A stretch of DNA of 64,000 nt from Cymbidium sinense. Its lineage: Eukaryota; Streptophyta; Magnoliopsida; Asparagales; Orchidaceae. This document shows, one piece after another, positions 38,201 to 50,399 of this stretch (the first letter of the stretch is position 1; every line of letters begins with the position of its first letter). Below the pieces are notes generated by a model that saw nothing but the letters and a program-made list of their open reading frames with translations, was not told where the DNA came from and made no database searches. Position numbers and translations under genes: made by a program. The stretch covers positions 55,150,514 to 55,214,513 of the forward strand of contig CM038214.1 of assembly GCA_021442155.1 (NCBI GenBank), given 5' to 3'.

Positions 38201-40700
38201 ATCTAATCAAGATGAAACTTTGCAAACATGAAATTGTCATCTAACCCCACTTACGATAAATATTTCAAACTCAATTGATCTTTAGATTGGGAATTGTTAA
38301 ATTTCTAAATTCCTAGATCAATATTAATCAAATAATGAATAAAGGAAATTCATTAATCCATTAAATCATGAAACAACTTGAATTAATTTTAATTAAACAT
38401 AAAAAACTCTTAGGAAGGTTTTCCAACATCCTAAGTCAAAGAACTTAATCATTTTCATGCTTAATGGTTAATGAAATCAATAATACATGTTAAGCTTAAT
38501 TAAAGCTTAAGCTAATAAAATCACAAATACTTAATGAAACTTAAACATATGATTAAACAACATGAATCAAATCAAATGAAATCAAACCTTAACATAAACA
38601 CTCTAAGTTAACATGAATCAAACTAAATGAAACCAACATAACTTAATCCAAATTAATACAAATAAAATGAAACAAACCAAAGTCAAGAAACCAAATCAAA
38701 CTAAAGCCAAATGAAACAAATCAAATAAATTAAATGAAATGAGGCAAATCAAAATAAAATCAAATGAAATAATTCAAACCAAACTAAACAAAAAACTAAA
38801 CCAAGAATGAAAATCAAATTAAATTTCCAAAGAAAAGAATTAATCCAAATTCAAACAAGCTAAATAAAATCAAAAGGCCTAATTAAGATACTTAAGGATC
38901 TTAGTTAGACCTTTGGGATAGGTCTTCATTTTAGGATGAAGACTTCATTCCATTAGGAGTTAGGATGTAGAATAGGGATAGTTCCATCAAAAATTGGAAT
39001 CCATTCTACTCTTCATTCATGAAAACCTAAACATCACTTTAACCAAATAAAGTGGAAATAAAAATGGAAAATAAATCACTAATTCATTTGAATTGAAATC
39101 ACCCAAAGGCAAAATTTAAACAAACTCAAACTCAAAATTGAAACTTAAACTAAAGTGGCCTAGAAAATTCTTGCTAGACAAGCTCATCCTTTTCACACAC
39201 TAGATCATTAGGTCAACCCTAGACATATGTTAAGTTGTTTTGTGATTCTTATGATTCCTTGTGATGTGTTTTGATATGACGTGCTTTACATGTCTTTGTG
39301 GTGTACTATTTTAGACTGCATGTCTAGGATTGTTTGCCCATTAGACTGGATGATAGGATGTTCTTTCTAGGTCTAACATTATCTTCTACAGGAGGCTATG
39401 CTAGAAAGGATTGCTATCATAAATAAAATTAAAAATAGTGTTTCTTGCAGGTATTCTTAAATCTAAACAACTGAAACAAAAATAAAAAAAAACTTGAAAC
39501 CTAATATAAACTAAAGCCTTAGGCAAAACATAAAATCAATTAGAAATAATCAGGTTTTAAAACCATGAAATCATATTATTTTAATTCTTGAATTGGGAAA
39601 CTTCTCTCATTACAAATATGGGACATCTGACCTATGACGATGACCACCTTCTTGGGGAAGCCTGCCTTCTATTATTAAATTGGCTCATAACCATTTTTAA
39701 TTGCATGGAATTAGGAATAAGAATGCATACCTAAGAGCTTAAATAAATCTTGAATCAAAACATTTTAAAATCTAAAAAAAATGTGCATTAGTTAGATGTA
39801 TTTTATACCTTATATAATTATAGAGCTTAAGGAGTGAGTTTAGGTTAATAGATTCATTTCTTAAAAAATGCAACATCCCAACCATCTTGCATTTATAAGA
39901 CTTGGCATCATGAATTTAAAATGAGCTTAGGTGGTGTTAGCTGGTAGCCCTCTCTAGGTAGGTTGTAAGTCCAAGTGAGTTAGGGATAGGTTAGTTCCCT
40001 CATGTAAGAGGAATGACTAATAATTCTCAAAAATAAAATTAGGTTGAGCATCTGACATGTGTTAGAAGCACCTATAGACTAGGTTCTAAAGCATCCTTTT
40101 CAGGAATAAGTCTTCAACCCTAGCCATTTCTATAGTCTTGTGCTGCTAGAATCTAAGCCCTAGACTTCTAAGAAAATGTAAACTCAAAATCTAAACTAAA
40201 TTCCAAAACTTGAAGCCCAGTTATAGGATATTTGAAATGCCTATTGGGCATCCGATTATCAATAGGCATTTTCTACTTCATCTTGTTTACTCTCCAAAAG
40301 AACTCTCTCCAATTTGAACCAATCCCAATTGAAATTCCAAAAATCAATCCTTTGAAAACCAACTTTGAAATCCTTAGAAATAATAACTCATTTTTTTAAT
40401 CGAGAGTATTCTTAGGAAGAGATCCTTCTTAAGATGTAATTAATTATAGCAGCTAACCTCTTTAGAGAACCATGAACCTAGTTTAAATTAAACCCTATTC
40501 TAGCTTCCATGTAGTTCATAAGAAAAATCTCAGGTACATGGAAGACCCATTAACCTTAGGAGTCTTCTATTAAATGATTGAATCCATTACAGGAAAATAT
40601 GTTTATCCTCCGAGATAACATATTTATTCTTTAATGATGCATTTGATCATTCAAATAAGAAATTCCTAAACTCAATGTGGTGTCACAAATTTTCTCCATA
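35221..40700 (+). repeat. 3' LTR of the 18.3-kb element
   Basis: 5480 bp, TATTGACCTCATTT...TTTCTCCATA, collinear with 22398-28377. Main differences are a ~515-bp deletion at the CTTAAATCT junction (39456-39464), a smaller deletion near 35638, and an expanded AAATAAAAATAA-type run at 36267-36325. The GC-richer island is at 36600-37100 and the conserved motif reads CTACAGGAGGCTATGCT at 39385. The 126-codon frame at 36668-37048 is not open in the 5' LTR, so I do not call it a gene. Confidence 0.85.
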
Positions 40701-40987
40701 GTGGGCTGACAAGTATTCCCTCTTAATAGCTAGTGCAACACCTTGGCACCAAGATTATGATGCCATGGTGCTGTACCATAATTTGATAGCTATACAGGGC
40801 AATGAAGCAGTTCCTCAGTGCCAAGATTGCAGTGCCATGGTGCTATACCATAATTTGATAGCTAGATTGGGTAGTTATTTTTTTAGAAGACCAGAGCAGT
40901 GACTCGATGCTATGAACATAGCATTGCGGCCCTATAACCAAGATAAAATATTCTAATTTTATTTTATTTCTTTTGATGTAAATAAAA
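40701..40987 (-). mobile_element. Family B LTR, U3-side part, split by the 18-kb insertion
   Basis: Continues the LTR broken at 22397. Read on the minus strand it begins after CATTCGGGGCAATT, matching CATTGGGGGAAATT before the other family B LTR (boundary 54269). It contains an internal duplication of about 67 bp: the block CCAAGATTATGATGCCATGG...TTTGATAGCTA at 40750 recurs, diverged, at 40823. Confidence 0.65.
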
Positions 40988-41059
40988 TTGCCCCGAATGA
41001 ATGTATCATATCATTAAAACATGATTCATTCATTTTATGGATCTTCTATTAGTTTAGTA

Positions 41060-41873
41060 TACTTATATAGAGATAATTAAGCAAAGATTTGAAGCCTCTA
41101 ACATGTTACTCCGATAATCTTCATTCATTACATGATAATAGAAATAATTACATGAGAGAATTTTAGCTACAATAGTTGGCCTGGATTTCTCTAATACAAA
41201 TAGAAGTTGCATCATCTCTATAGGCCATAGTAGCCTACTTCTCTCATACTTCATGGAGATATTGAAGTACAACCTCTTGATTACACTCCAATGAAGAAAG
41301 AGTTTGCTCAAGTTTGGACACATGAGCATCTACTTGTAAGCAATCTTCTTCTACGACTGTGACATCTTGTATGATCAAAGCTTTCCTTTTTAGCAAAGAT
41401 TGTTTTCTCTACTGTAGTTCTCTCAACTCAATAGAGATATCAAGGAGTTCCATCTATGCTATAGAAATCTCCCTTTGGAAGGATATGAAGGATTTGAGAC
41501 TATGTTCTAGATTTTAGCAAATTAGGGAGACTTGATGTGAAATGGCATTGGCTGATGTTTTCACAGTAGTAAGTGTATCTGACAAGAGCTCCTTATAGGT
41601 AGTGCACAAAAAGTATAGTCTGAATTCAACGTCTCTTTAAGAGGTTTCCCATAGTTGTAATTCTTCTACTTCGAGGCTTAGAGTATTAGCGCAATCTAGT
41701 AAAGAATTTTCATCTACACAGAAGTTGGATAAATCTGGCAAAACTTCAAAGTCAGCACTTAGAAGTAATTGACGTAGGGCCACTATTATATGATATAATA
41801 TTTTTGAAGGACTACCGTGCAAGGGAGTTAAAGCCCTGGGGCATATTCTAGAAACAAAACATGAAATTTCCAT
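41060..41873 (-). pseudogene. Coiled-coil ORF remnant downstream of the plant mobile domain (family B)
   Basis: The minus strand from 41873 is open for 78 codons (starts MEISCFVSRICPRALTPLHG). After stops it continues with heptad-like, charged stretches: ISIELRELQ, RKALIIQDVTVVEEDCLQVD and AHVSKLEQTLSSLECNQEVV. The composition fits the C-terminal coiled-coil tail that follows the mobile domain in the extra ORF of some plant gypsy elements; the family link rests on position next to the domain at 42420-43740 and on composition. It ends about 75 bases before the LTR, so it would be the last ORF of the element. A TA tract separates it from the mobile domain. Confidence 0.45.
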
Positions 41874-42032
41874 GCCATATAATTATCTTTGAATTATATT
41901 TTTTGGACTAGATGTTGGGTGACTTTTTGCACAAGAATCAAGATATGAGGAGTCATCTTGGGTCACACTCACTATCATCAATGTTGAATATGATAAAAGT
42001 GTCTCAAAACTAAAAGCTATAGTGCTAGACTC

Positions 42033-42048
42033 TTATGTATGTGTATAT

Positions 42049-42116
<68 letters not shown>
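42033..42116. repeat. (TA)n microsatellite
   Basis: About 40 TA units with one ACA interruption near 42059. It lies within the decayed extra ORF of the family B element. Confidence 0.95.
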
Positions 42117-42118
<2 letters not shown>

Positions 42119-42419
42119 CAGTACTAATAGGTTAGATGCATAATGGAGAAATTATAGTAGTATCTGTGGATAATACCAACATGACATCACATTCCTTTTG
42201 CTCTGCTAGTGATTCAGCTGCTATTGGTGAGGCAAGAATATGAATAGAGTTGTCTATATCTACAACTCATATATTAGAATCAACTAGTGGGGGGCTATGG
42301 AGGTCCCTATCATATTTCTTTTGAGTAGATGAATTTTGACATTATCATTTTTGACTACATTTTTTGTCATCTAATGCTCTTTTAGAAGCATTAGTCATAT
42401 GTGGTATAGGTTGGACCAG

Positions 42420-43740
42420 TCTAGTCTTTCACATTTTATGATTATATATGTAAAATCTTAGTTCCAAGAAAGAAGAGGAGGTATGGTGGATCAACATTAA
42501 CCATAAATGATTGACCCCTCTATGAGTTTTATGTGGAGCTATATAGAAACTAGAATGGGTCCCCAAAGCGAAGTGGGAAGGCCCATCTTTGTAGAGGCTA
42601 TTGCTAATATAGTGGAAGTGCACCCAAGGAATGAGTATCTATTATATCCATTATTGGTGGTAACCTATATATAGGTGTAGCTTGAGTTAATCCAAACTAT
42701 CTAGCCACTCTATTGGGGTTATAACCATCTAAAGGGACATCTTGACTATGTCTCAGTTTTAAACTAGTTATCTAGACAATTAGGTCATAACTAGCTGGAT
42801 ACTGTGAGTCAGATAGTGGGAGACATTATACAACAACAGCAACAACAAGCCTTAATCCCACTAGGTGGGTTACATGAATCCTTCATCTCCATTGTGTCCT
42901 ATTATGTGTCAAATTCTCATTTAAATTAAGTATACTAAGATCATTTTTTATACATCTTTTTTTAGGTCTACCTCTACCTTTCTTAACATAAGAAAAATCT
43001 AATGCATCTACTCTCTAATCGTCATCTGATAGCGCTTTATGTGGCCAAACCATCTAAGGCGACTCTCCCTAATCTTATCTACCACTGGAGCTACTCCAAC
43101 TTTTTGCTGAATATACTCATATTGCATTCTATCTCTAAGAGTAAATCCACTCATCCACCTAAGAATCCTCATCTCTGTAACATTTAACTTAGTCTTATAC
43201 TTCTCTTTTATTGGCCAACATTCTGCACCATAAGTCATTATAGGTCTTACCACCATCTTATAAAATTTTCCCTTAAGTTTAAGTGAAACTTTTCTATCAC
43301 ATAATAGGCCAGATGCATTCCTCCACTTTTACCATCCAACTTGAATTCTACTAATAACATCTCCATCTATTTCACCATCATTTTGAATAATAGAGCCTAA
43401 ATATCTGAAACGCTCACTCTTATTAATGACTTGATCACCTAATGTCACAACACTACCACTAGAACTTCTACAACTAAAATTACACTCCATATATATTCAG
43501 TGGGAGACATGATGATCGAATAAAATAGTCATAAAAAATATCTGTGGCTCTTAACATATCCTACCACCATCATAACTTGTCATGTATCTTGGCTATACCA
43601 TTTGGATCACGGGCTTCAATAATAGCCCATATATGCTATTCAATAGGCTTAGTGGAAAGCATATCATCTGGTCTTCTTGAGATAGACATTATAATCAACT
43701 TGTAATATATCTAGAACTAAAAAGCATATAGCTTTTAAGA
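42420..43740 (-). pseudogene. Plant mobile domain (PMD)-like ORF remnant in the family B element
   Basis: PMD proteins are plant-specific and occur both as host genes of the MAIL1/MAIN type and as captured ORFs of gypsy elements. On the minus strand near 42750-42665 the frame reads LDGYNPNRVARxFGLTQ, matching the LDxYxPxxVARQFGxxQ block of the retroelement-borne PMD. Upstream (43640-43520) is a Trp-containing segment, DPNGxAKIHDKLxWW, consistent with the N-terminal part. Downstream is an open 64-codon piece (42623-42429). Stops and shifts are frequent, and a LINE is inserted at 42827-43498. It sits after integrase and a tandem repeat and before the LTR. The call rests mainly on one motif plus position. 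Confidence 0.55.
42827..43498 (-). mobile_element. 5'-truncated RTE-type LINE with 12-bp target duplication
   Basis: The minus strand reads the C-terminal end of a non-LTR reverse transcriptase in a single frame: [58 protein letters not shown] and [12 protein letters not shown], with one internal stop near 43330 and the end at 43008. A 3' untranslated part follows, with GGATTCATGTAACCCACC and TAGTGGGATTAAGGC, and a TTG-repeat tail (plus strand CAACAACAGCAACAACA). The element is flanked by identical AGTGGGAGACAT at 42815-42826 and 43499-43510. Only about the last 0.67 kb was inserted, the usual outcome of incomplete target-primed reverse transcription. The TTG tail and protein fit the RTE clade. 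Confidence 0.9.
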
Positions 43741-43789
43741 GTCTTATAAATCAGTATAAATATTTAGATTTATACATGAGCTATGCTTG

Positions 43790-44000
43790 TGGGATTTTTT
43801 CAATTTAGACTTTTATGCAAATTTAAATTTAAACTCACTCCTCTTGACTAGGAATCTAAATTTAGGTTTAGATCTGGCCTCTTTTGATATGCTTGTGGGC
43901 TTTGGACATGATGGATCTTATTTTAGCTTAGATCCAACCCCTTTGGATATAATGGAATCTAAATTAAGGTTTTGGATCCGACCCCTTTCGTATGATATGC
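43790..44000 (-). repeat. Short tandem repeat of the family B 3' region
   Basis: Plus-strand units of the form TTTAGATCTGGCCTCTTTTG, GGACATGATGGATCTTATTT and TTAGATCCAACCCCTTTGG recur about 2-3 times. The same motif forms the larger array at 54370-54870 in the other family B copy. It lies between integrase and the mobile-domain ORF. Confidence 0.7.
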
Positions 44001-44009
44001 CCACAATGC

Positions 44010-44300
44010 TTCTATTAATTTATCGTACCATTTTCTTCTATTTTTGGAATGAATTTTGTTAAGTAGCTTAGTTAGTATTTTGTTGAATGCCCTGATCAAA
44101 TCATTGGCTCTGGGATTATATATTAAGAAATATCTCCAATCTATCTTATACTTTTCAATAAAATGTAGACTTTAGTATTCTTGAAGGCAATGCCATTATC
44201 TAATATAATTCTTTGAGTTATTCTGAATCTATAGACGATATGGTCTCAAAAAAACTTTACTATATCACCTGCTTTAACTTCTCTTAATGGAATTACATGA
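44010..44300 (-). pseudogene. Ty3/gypsy integrase core remnant (family B)
   Basis: The minus strand reads IPLREVKAGDIVKFF, HIVYRFRITQRIILDNGIAF and, after a frameshift, KYKIDWRYFLIYNPRANDL then AFNKILTKLLNKI. This matches the gypsy integrase core, where the second catalytic Asp is in the ISDNG motif (here LDNG) and the Glu follows YxPxANG (usually AEAFNKT). Here the Glu position reads IRAFNKI, so the third catalytic residue appears lost. RT and RNase H are absent between protease (44490) and this core, indicating a large internal deletion. Confidence 0.85.
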
Positions 44301-44479
44301 TTTTTGTGCCCCCTTCTAAGAGGAACATAGAACATTTTTTTAATTATTTTATTTTTTTCTCTCCTTGGAGTTGATAAGGCTTTTATATGTGCTTTTGGTA
44401 TTAAGATTATTTTCATAGCCTTATTAGAAACCTGAGACTTAGATTATCTTATTAGAGATATGCATGTTTTTTCTAATTA

Positions 44480-45560
44480 TTTTGTCACATAACTCGTACT
44501 AGCCTCTTCTTTCTTTTAACTAGTTGAGGCCATCCTGGGTACAATAGACCTTAAGGTTTGCTGCATTGTTCATTAAAACCTTGCAAGAATATTATGCTCT
44601 TATTGAGGTATCGTGCATCCAAAGCTAATTCCCAAAGTGTCTTTGTTGTTAGGAGATTAATTGAAACACCTAGGTTAATCAACACTTACTTTATGCATGT
44701 AGAAATCATTTCAACAATAACATAGAGAGGTCGATTGTGTTCAATTATTTCAAGTAGTAAATCCTTATCATTAAAAGTGATAGTTGCTGGCTTTTGCATG
44801 GTAAGATTTTCTTTCATCCTTTCTTCAGCAAAAAATGCTTCATATTGCTCTAAGCATTTCAAGGCTTTTATTAAGGCCTCTTGCATATCTTGGGATAACA
44901 TCAGAGCATCATATATACTTAATAGAGCAGGAAACTTGCATAAGTGTGCTAAAATGTTATATTATACTCTTATTTTGGTAGACTTTTGGGGTTTAGCTAT
45001 TGGTGGAGGTAAGACATCTTCATTAATTTAAATATATTTACCTTTTCCACTAGCTTTCTATTGTTGAGTTGGAGGAATTTTTTTTTGACTTTTTAATTTC
45101 ACCTATATTACTTCTTTTCCTAGCTTTCTTCATCAGAAGAAGTTTTGAGCTCAGAGCTTTTGGAATTCCTAGAGTCTTCATGACTCTAATTACTATTTAA
45201 TTCAATTCATAGCTTCTTAGAGCCAGTTTATTTTTCTATTTAATAGGCTTTTCTTTGGGAAAACATAGCTCTTCCTCAAAATTAGTTAAAGTTGTAACCA
45301 TACTTATCATTCGACATGTTTCTTTTACAACTTCTTCTTCATGTTCTTCTACGATCATACTTCAGGTGTCCGAGGAGGATGCCTCGTGGTCATGCTTACC
45401 TGGAGAAAAGAAAGCATGTTATAGAATAAATGGCTCCTTAGATCCTCTGTTGAGTGAGTTGATAATGATAGATTTCAATTTAGGCTTTGTTACAATCTTA
45501 TTGTTAACTAACATCATCATAACTACCTTTGATAGCCTATTAAAAACATAGCCCATTTTT
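44480..45560 (-). pseudogene. Gypsy protease and upstream gag-pol linker (family B, left copy)
   Basis: Read on the minus strand, the linker has an EEELCFPKEKPI segment (~45265) that is nearly identical to EEELCFPREKPI at 52132. An open 71-codon frame (44901-44686) includes QDMQEALIKALKCLEQYEAF and ATITFNDKDLLL, matching 52510-52640. The protease follows: VLINLGVSINLLTTK (~44680) and SIIFLQGFNEQ (~44585). The catalytic Asp of the family's LIDxGxS motif is Asn here, so the protease is dead. The sequence then loses similarity, and integrase follows at 44300. Confidence 0.8.
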
Positions 45561-45789
45561 TGAGGTTAAGGCATTAGCACCCAACTGCCTAAGCTCATTA
45601 GGAATGATCATATTTGACCCTTTTTCCTTTGCATGGAAATTTCTTAAATGCCTTTAGCATTCCAATACCATTAGTGATAGGTTCAGTTATAAGTCCAATA
45701 GGTAAAAACTGAACAACTTTGAAGATTGTTCTAAACAGGACCAACATAACGCATTGATGAAAGCTTGAGGGAATCTAATAGTTGATTGA

Positions 45790-48690
45790 TATCAAAGCCA
45801 CCAATCAACTATAAATCCATCATTGAACCTTTCTCAACACTTAATTGACACTTACTCAACCAAATTCAACCCAATTGGTTCACCTGACCTAATTGAACCT
45901 AAATGACTAATTTGATTCAAACTTCAATCCAACTGAAATTGGATTAAATCAACTCATCCAATCTCTTCCAAAATGATTGTTGATCATCATTGATTACCTA
46001 ATTGCAATCAATTAGGTCAATCCACTTAATTGACCCACTTTGACCTAATGGGCCAAATTGTTTCTCATTCAAATCCAAATTAAGCACCAATTTAATCAAT
46101 CATAAATTGACTATTGAACATATACAATCACTAATGATGCTAATTTGACTAATCCAACCCAATTGACCTACTTATCCGCTGGTGTGGGTAACCAATGCCT
46201 CTAATCAATCATAAATTGATTATTGAACATCTACAATTACCAATTGATTCCAATTTAACTAAGCCAACCCACTTATCCCAAAATTGACCTAAAAGATCAA
46301 ATTGAACCAAAGCTCATTCTAATCTAAATTAATTCAAGCCAACAACTATAATCATTCCCAAATGATTAATCAAACATAGACCAACCATTCATTCAACTCA
46401 ATTTGAACAATTTGATCCATTTGGCCTAAATGAACCCATATGAACCAAACCCAAATCCACTTCAAATTGAATCAAACCAATTGTACCAATGCATTCCAAA
46501 TGACCAATTGAACATAACCCAAGTGCCCTCTTGACCCAATTTGGTCAATTGGTCAACCTAACTCAATTAAACCCAAATTGACCTATGTAGGTCAAAATGA
46601 GCCAAACCTAACCAAACTTGGTATGACTCATCGTTAGGCCACCATTGACCAGCTCAAGTGGACCCAACCCAAGGTGACCCAATTCAACCCAAACTAAGTC
46701 AACCAAGGGTTCTAAATAAGATAAAAATCCAAAATATAAATGTCCAACCCCTACCTATTGGGCTTAGCCATTGACCAAGGTGAGGTCCCTCTCACCTTGG
46801 CCGACCTTTGGTTCAGCCTAAAGGACTTATCTTTCTCAGCACTAGCCACCAAACTCTCATTACCACTAAGGGGCCTCCACCTTATCAATCCCATGCCAAT
46901 TCTGGCCATCCCCACCAGTGGATCGACTGCCATGACCTAAACCAACCTCTTTGGTTAGTTCACATGGGGAAGATGGTATACACCTCCTCTGAAATCCAAA
47001 ATGATTATAGAGCTTACACAGACAAGGATGATTAGTCCCCAAGCACCCTTAGAACTCCCCATGCACTCAGTGAGACTAGCTTCTCTCTCATCCCAAGCAC
47101 CCACTCCATCCAAACTCACCTAAACTCCACCAAAATTTAATTAACTCTGCCCACACCTTCCTCAAGCTTTGATAAACTCAAACAAATTGAATCCCAATTG
47201 ACTAGATCACCGAACCTTCAATTATGAATAACTCTAACGAGTTTCATGGTGGTGCTTGGTCCAAAGGCGAGCTTCTTAACAAGGCTTTGCCTCTTTATGG
47301 TGAAGCTACCTCAGTCAACGAACTGTCAGTCATGAGCTCTAGTGAGATAAATTAAACAAAACCATTGAAACTATAGGAATTTTTATCTTTTGTGTGATTT
47401 TCAATGTAGGATTCCTTTAGATTGAGCCCCTGATCATTTTAGTGTCAATTTTTTTTATAAAATGAGCTCTGAAGAGCTTGGATCATGTGGCAAAAGGCGA
47501 ATGGTGTTGGTCTTTCCTAACTGGACGATAACAAATCATCAACCATTTATTTTGCATAATTAGTATTGATCATCGCATTAGATTCTCCTTATTTTTTCTT
47601 TTCAAAATTACATGATTAATCTCCATCATATGATCCATGATTAGACGGTGAGAGTGCATCCATCACCGCTAAGTTAGGAACCTCGACAATTTAGCCCACG
47701 TGGAAAGTGCGCCACATCGACCCTAGTAGTCCTAAGTAAATGGATTAATTAGGGTTAAAATGATTTAATTAACTAGAAATTTAAAAAATCATAAATAATT
47801 TAAAAAAAATTAGAGAAATACAAATAAACTCATTTTTGGAAAGCTTAAACATAGTAGAATCTAGAAAAAAAATAAAATCCCTTAATCTTGCCCATTGAAT
47901 AGTTTTAAATTAAGCTTTGATGTTTTAATTAATTACATTAATTAAGCCTTAATTACTTGGCTAATTAGCCTGGGATTTTATCTAATTATTCATTGAGATG
48001 ACCTCTGTCTCCCATGACCAGGTGGATTAAGGGAACTTATTTTTCAAATCATAATCACTTACTTTAAGCATTTAATAATTATCAAAAATTGAAATTTTTT
48101 TGACATTTTTAGGGATTTTTAATTAATCAAAAAAATATAAAGGGTGGCTAGAGAAAAATAATTGGACTTTTGTTCCTATTTATTCTTCCAAAATAACCCC
48201 TAAGGAAATTTAATGAATTAATTAAATATTTTAGTTCAATTAGGAAATAACTAACCTTTGAAATTAATTTAATTGATCAAAATTCCTAATTAAACCTCCG
48301 TATGTTTTTAGCTAACACAAGGATCCCTTAAAAATCAAGAGTCTCCATTGGTGTAAAGAGTTTTGAAAGTAATTAATTAATTTGAATTTATTCTTAATTT
48401 AATTAATCATTAGTCATGAGCCTAATTGCATTAGAACCTTAGGTCATTATTGATTTTATCTTCTATTATTTCATCATAATTTGCAAGCCCTTGATTAATA
48501 GTTAATCAAACTGAGAAGCTTTTTTGGGAGGAAATTTGATTGGTTAAATAATGGGATAAAATTTATTTAAATCATAAAAATCACCTTGGATTCCTTTACA
48601 CTTCTTAATGAACAAAGAGGGGGTAAGGGTAATCCAAATCCCTTAATATTTTCCTTAGGTTTAAATAACTCAAAATCCCAAACTTAAGTC
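45790..48690 (+). mobile_element. Family A long LTR, first half
   Basis: Word content such as ACCCAATTGGTTCACC / AATTGGTCAACC (45870-46600) matches 22900-23200. A GC-richer island lies at 46740-47250, as at 23760-24330. The ACTTGGCTAATTAGCC block (47956) and GAGCCTAATTGCATTAGA block (48419) match 6535 and 7044 of copy A1. It stops at about 48690 where the TAA microsatellite begins; the second half is missing. Frames at 46740-47035 overlap on both strands without recognisable similarity and are not called as genes. Confidence 0.65.
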
Positions 48691-48696
48691 CAAACA

Positions 48697-49447
48697 AATA
48701 ATTAATAAAATAAAAAAATACTAAAAAAACAAATAAAAAATAAAAAATAAAAATAAAAAACTAATATAATAATAATAACTAATAATAATAAATAAAAAAT
48801 AAAAATAAATAATAAATAATAAAAATAATAAAAAACTAACTAATAAAAATAATAATAATAAAAACTAATAACAAAACTAAAATAAATAAATAAACAAATA
48901 AATAATAATAATAATAATAATAAAATAATCATAACTAAATAATAAAAAAAAAAAAAAAAACTAATAAAAAATAATAACTAATACAAAAAACTAAAAAAAA
49001 AACCAAACTAATAATAAATAACTGATAACTAACAACTAATAATAAAAAAATTATCTAACTAAAAACTAATAAAAACTAACAAAACTAACTAATAATAATA
49101 ATAACTAAACTAAAAACTAAAAAATAACAATAATAAAACTAATAATAAGAAAAAATAAATAATAATAAAAATAAAATAAATAAATAAACAATATTAAAAA
49201 ATAAATAAATAATAAATAAAACTAATAAAATTAACAAAAAAAGCCTAATAAAAAATAAAATAACTAATAATAAAATAAAAATATACTAAAATAACTAATA
49301 ATAATAACTAAAAAACTAAATAAACTAATAAATAAATAATAAAACTAAAAAAAAGTAAACTAATAAAAAGCTAATATTAAAAATATAATAATAATCAAAT
49401 TAATAAGAAATAACTAAAAATAAGAAAACTAAAAAAATAATAATAAA

Positions 49448-49518
<71 letters not shown>

Positions 49519-50037
49519 TAACAAATAATAATAAAAAAACTAAAAAAACTAACTAAATATTAATAAATAAATAATTAAAAGTAATAAGTGAAACTAAAAA
49601 CCTAATAATACTAATAACAAATAATAAATAAACTTAAAAATAACTAACTAATAAATAAATAAACTAAATAATAATATTAACTAAAACTAATAAAAACTAA
49701 TAATAATGATAACTAAAAAACCTAAACAATAAAATAAATTAAAATAATAAACTAAAATATAAAAACTAATAATAACTAAACTAATAAAACTAATAAAATT
49801 AATAATAATAAATAATAACTAATTAATAATGAGAATAATAAATAATAACTAAATAAAAATAAAAATATTAAATAAAAACAAATAAAATAATAAAAAACTA
49901 AATAATAAAAATAATAATAATAATAATATTAATAATAACTAATAAAAAAAACTAAAAAACTAGCATATACTAAACTAATAAATAATAATAAAAAAGTAAT
50001 AACTAATAAATAATAACTGATAAATAATAAAAAAAGT

Positions 50038-50081
<44 letters not shown>

Positions 50082-50225
50082 TAAAATAACTAACTAATAA
50101 AAATTAAAAATAAAAAAAAATAAAAAAACTAATGAAAGTAACTAATAATAATAATAATAAATAAAAAAACTAATAACTTTAATAAACTAACTAATAATAA
50201 TAAAATAAATAATAATAATAACAAC

Positions 50226-50262
<37 letters not shown>

Positions 50263-50310
50263 GTAATAATAATAACAATAACTAAAAAAAACTAATAAAA
50301 AATAAATAAC

Positions 50311-50384
<74 letters not shown>

Positions 50385-50387
50385 CTA
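48697..50387. repeat. 1.7-kb compound TAA / ACTAA microsatellite
   Basis: Almost entirely A and T with scattered C on the plus strand and only a handful of G in about 1690 bases. It contains long pure TAA runs (about 49462-49516, 50040-50079, 50228-50264, 50309-50382), mixed with AATAAA, ACTAATA and AAATAAAT units. Different periods alternate, as expected from repeated slippage. It sits exactly between a truncated family A LTR and a gag fragment. Confidence 0.97.
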
Positions 50388-50399
50388 AATTGTTATGCT

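Noticed and set aside
43787..44062. 91-codon plus-strand frame
   Set aside because: It covers a tandem repeat and the antisense of the integrase core.
46740..47035. Overlapping plus and minus frames in a GC-richer patch
   Set aside because: They lie in a family A LTR at the place of the non-coding GC island of other copies; no similarity and mutual overlap.
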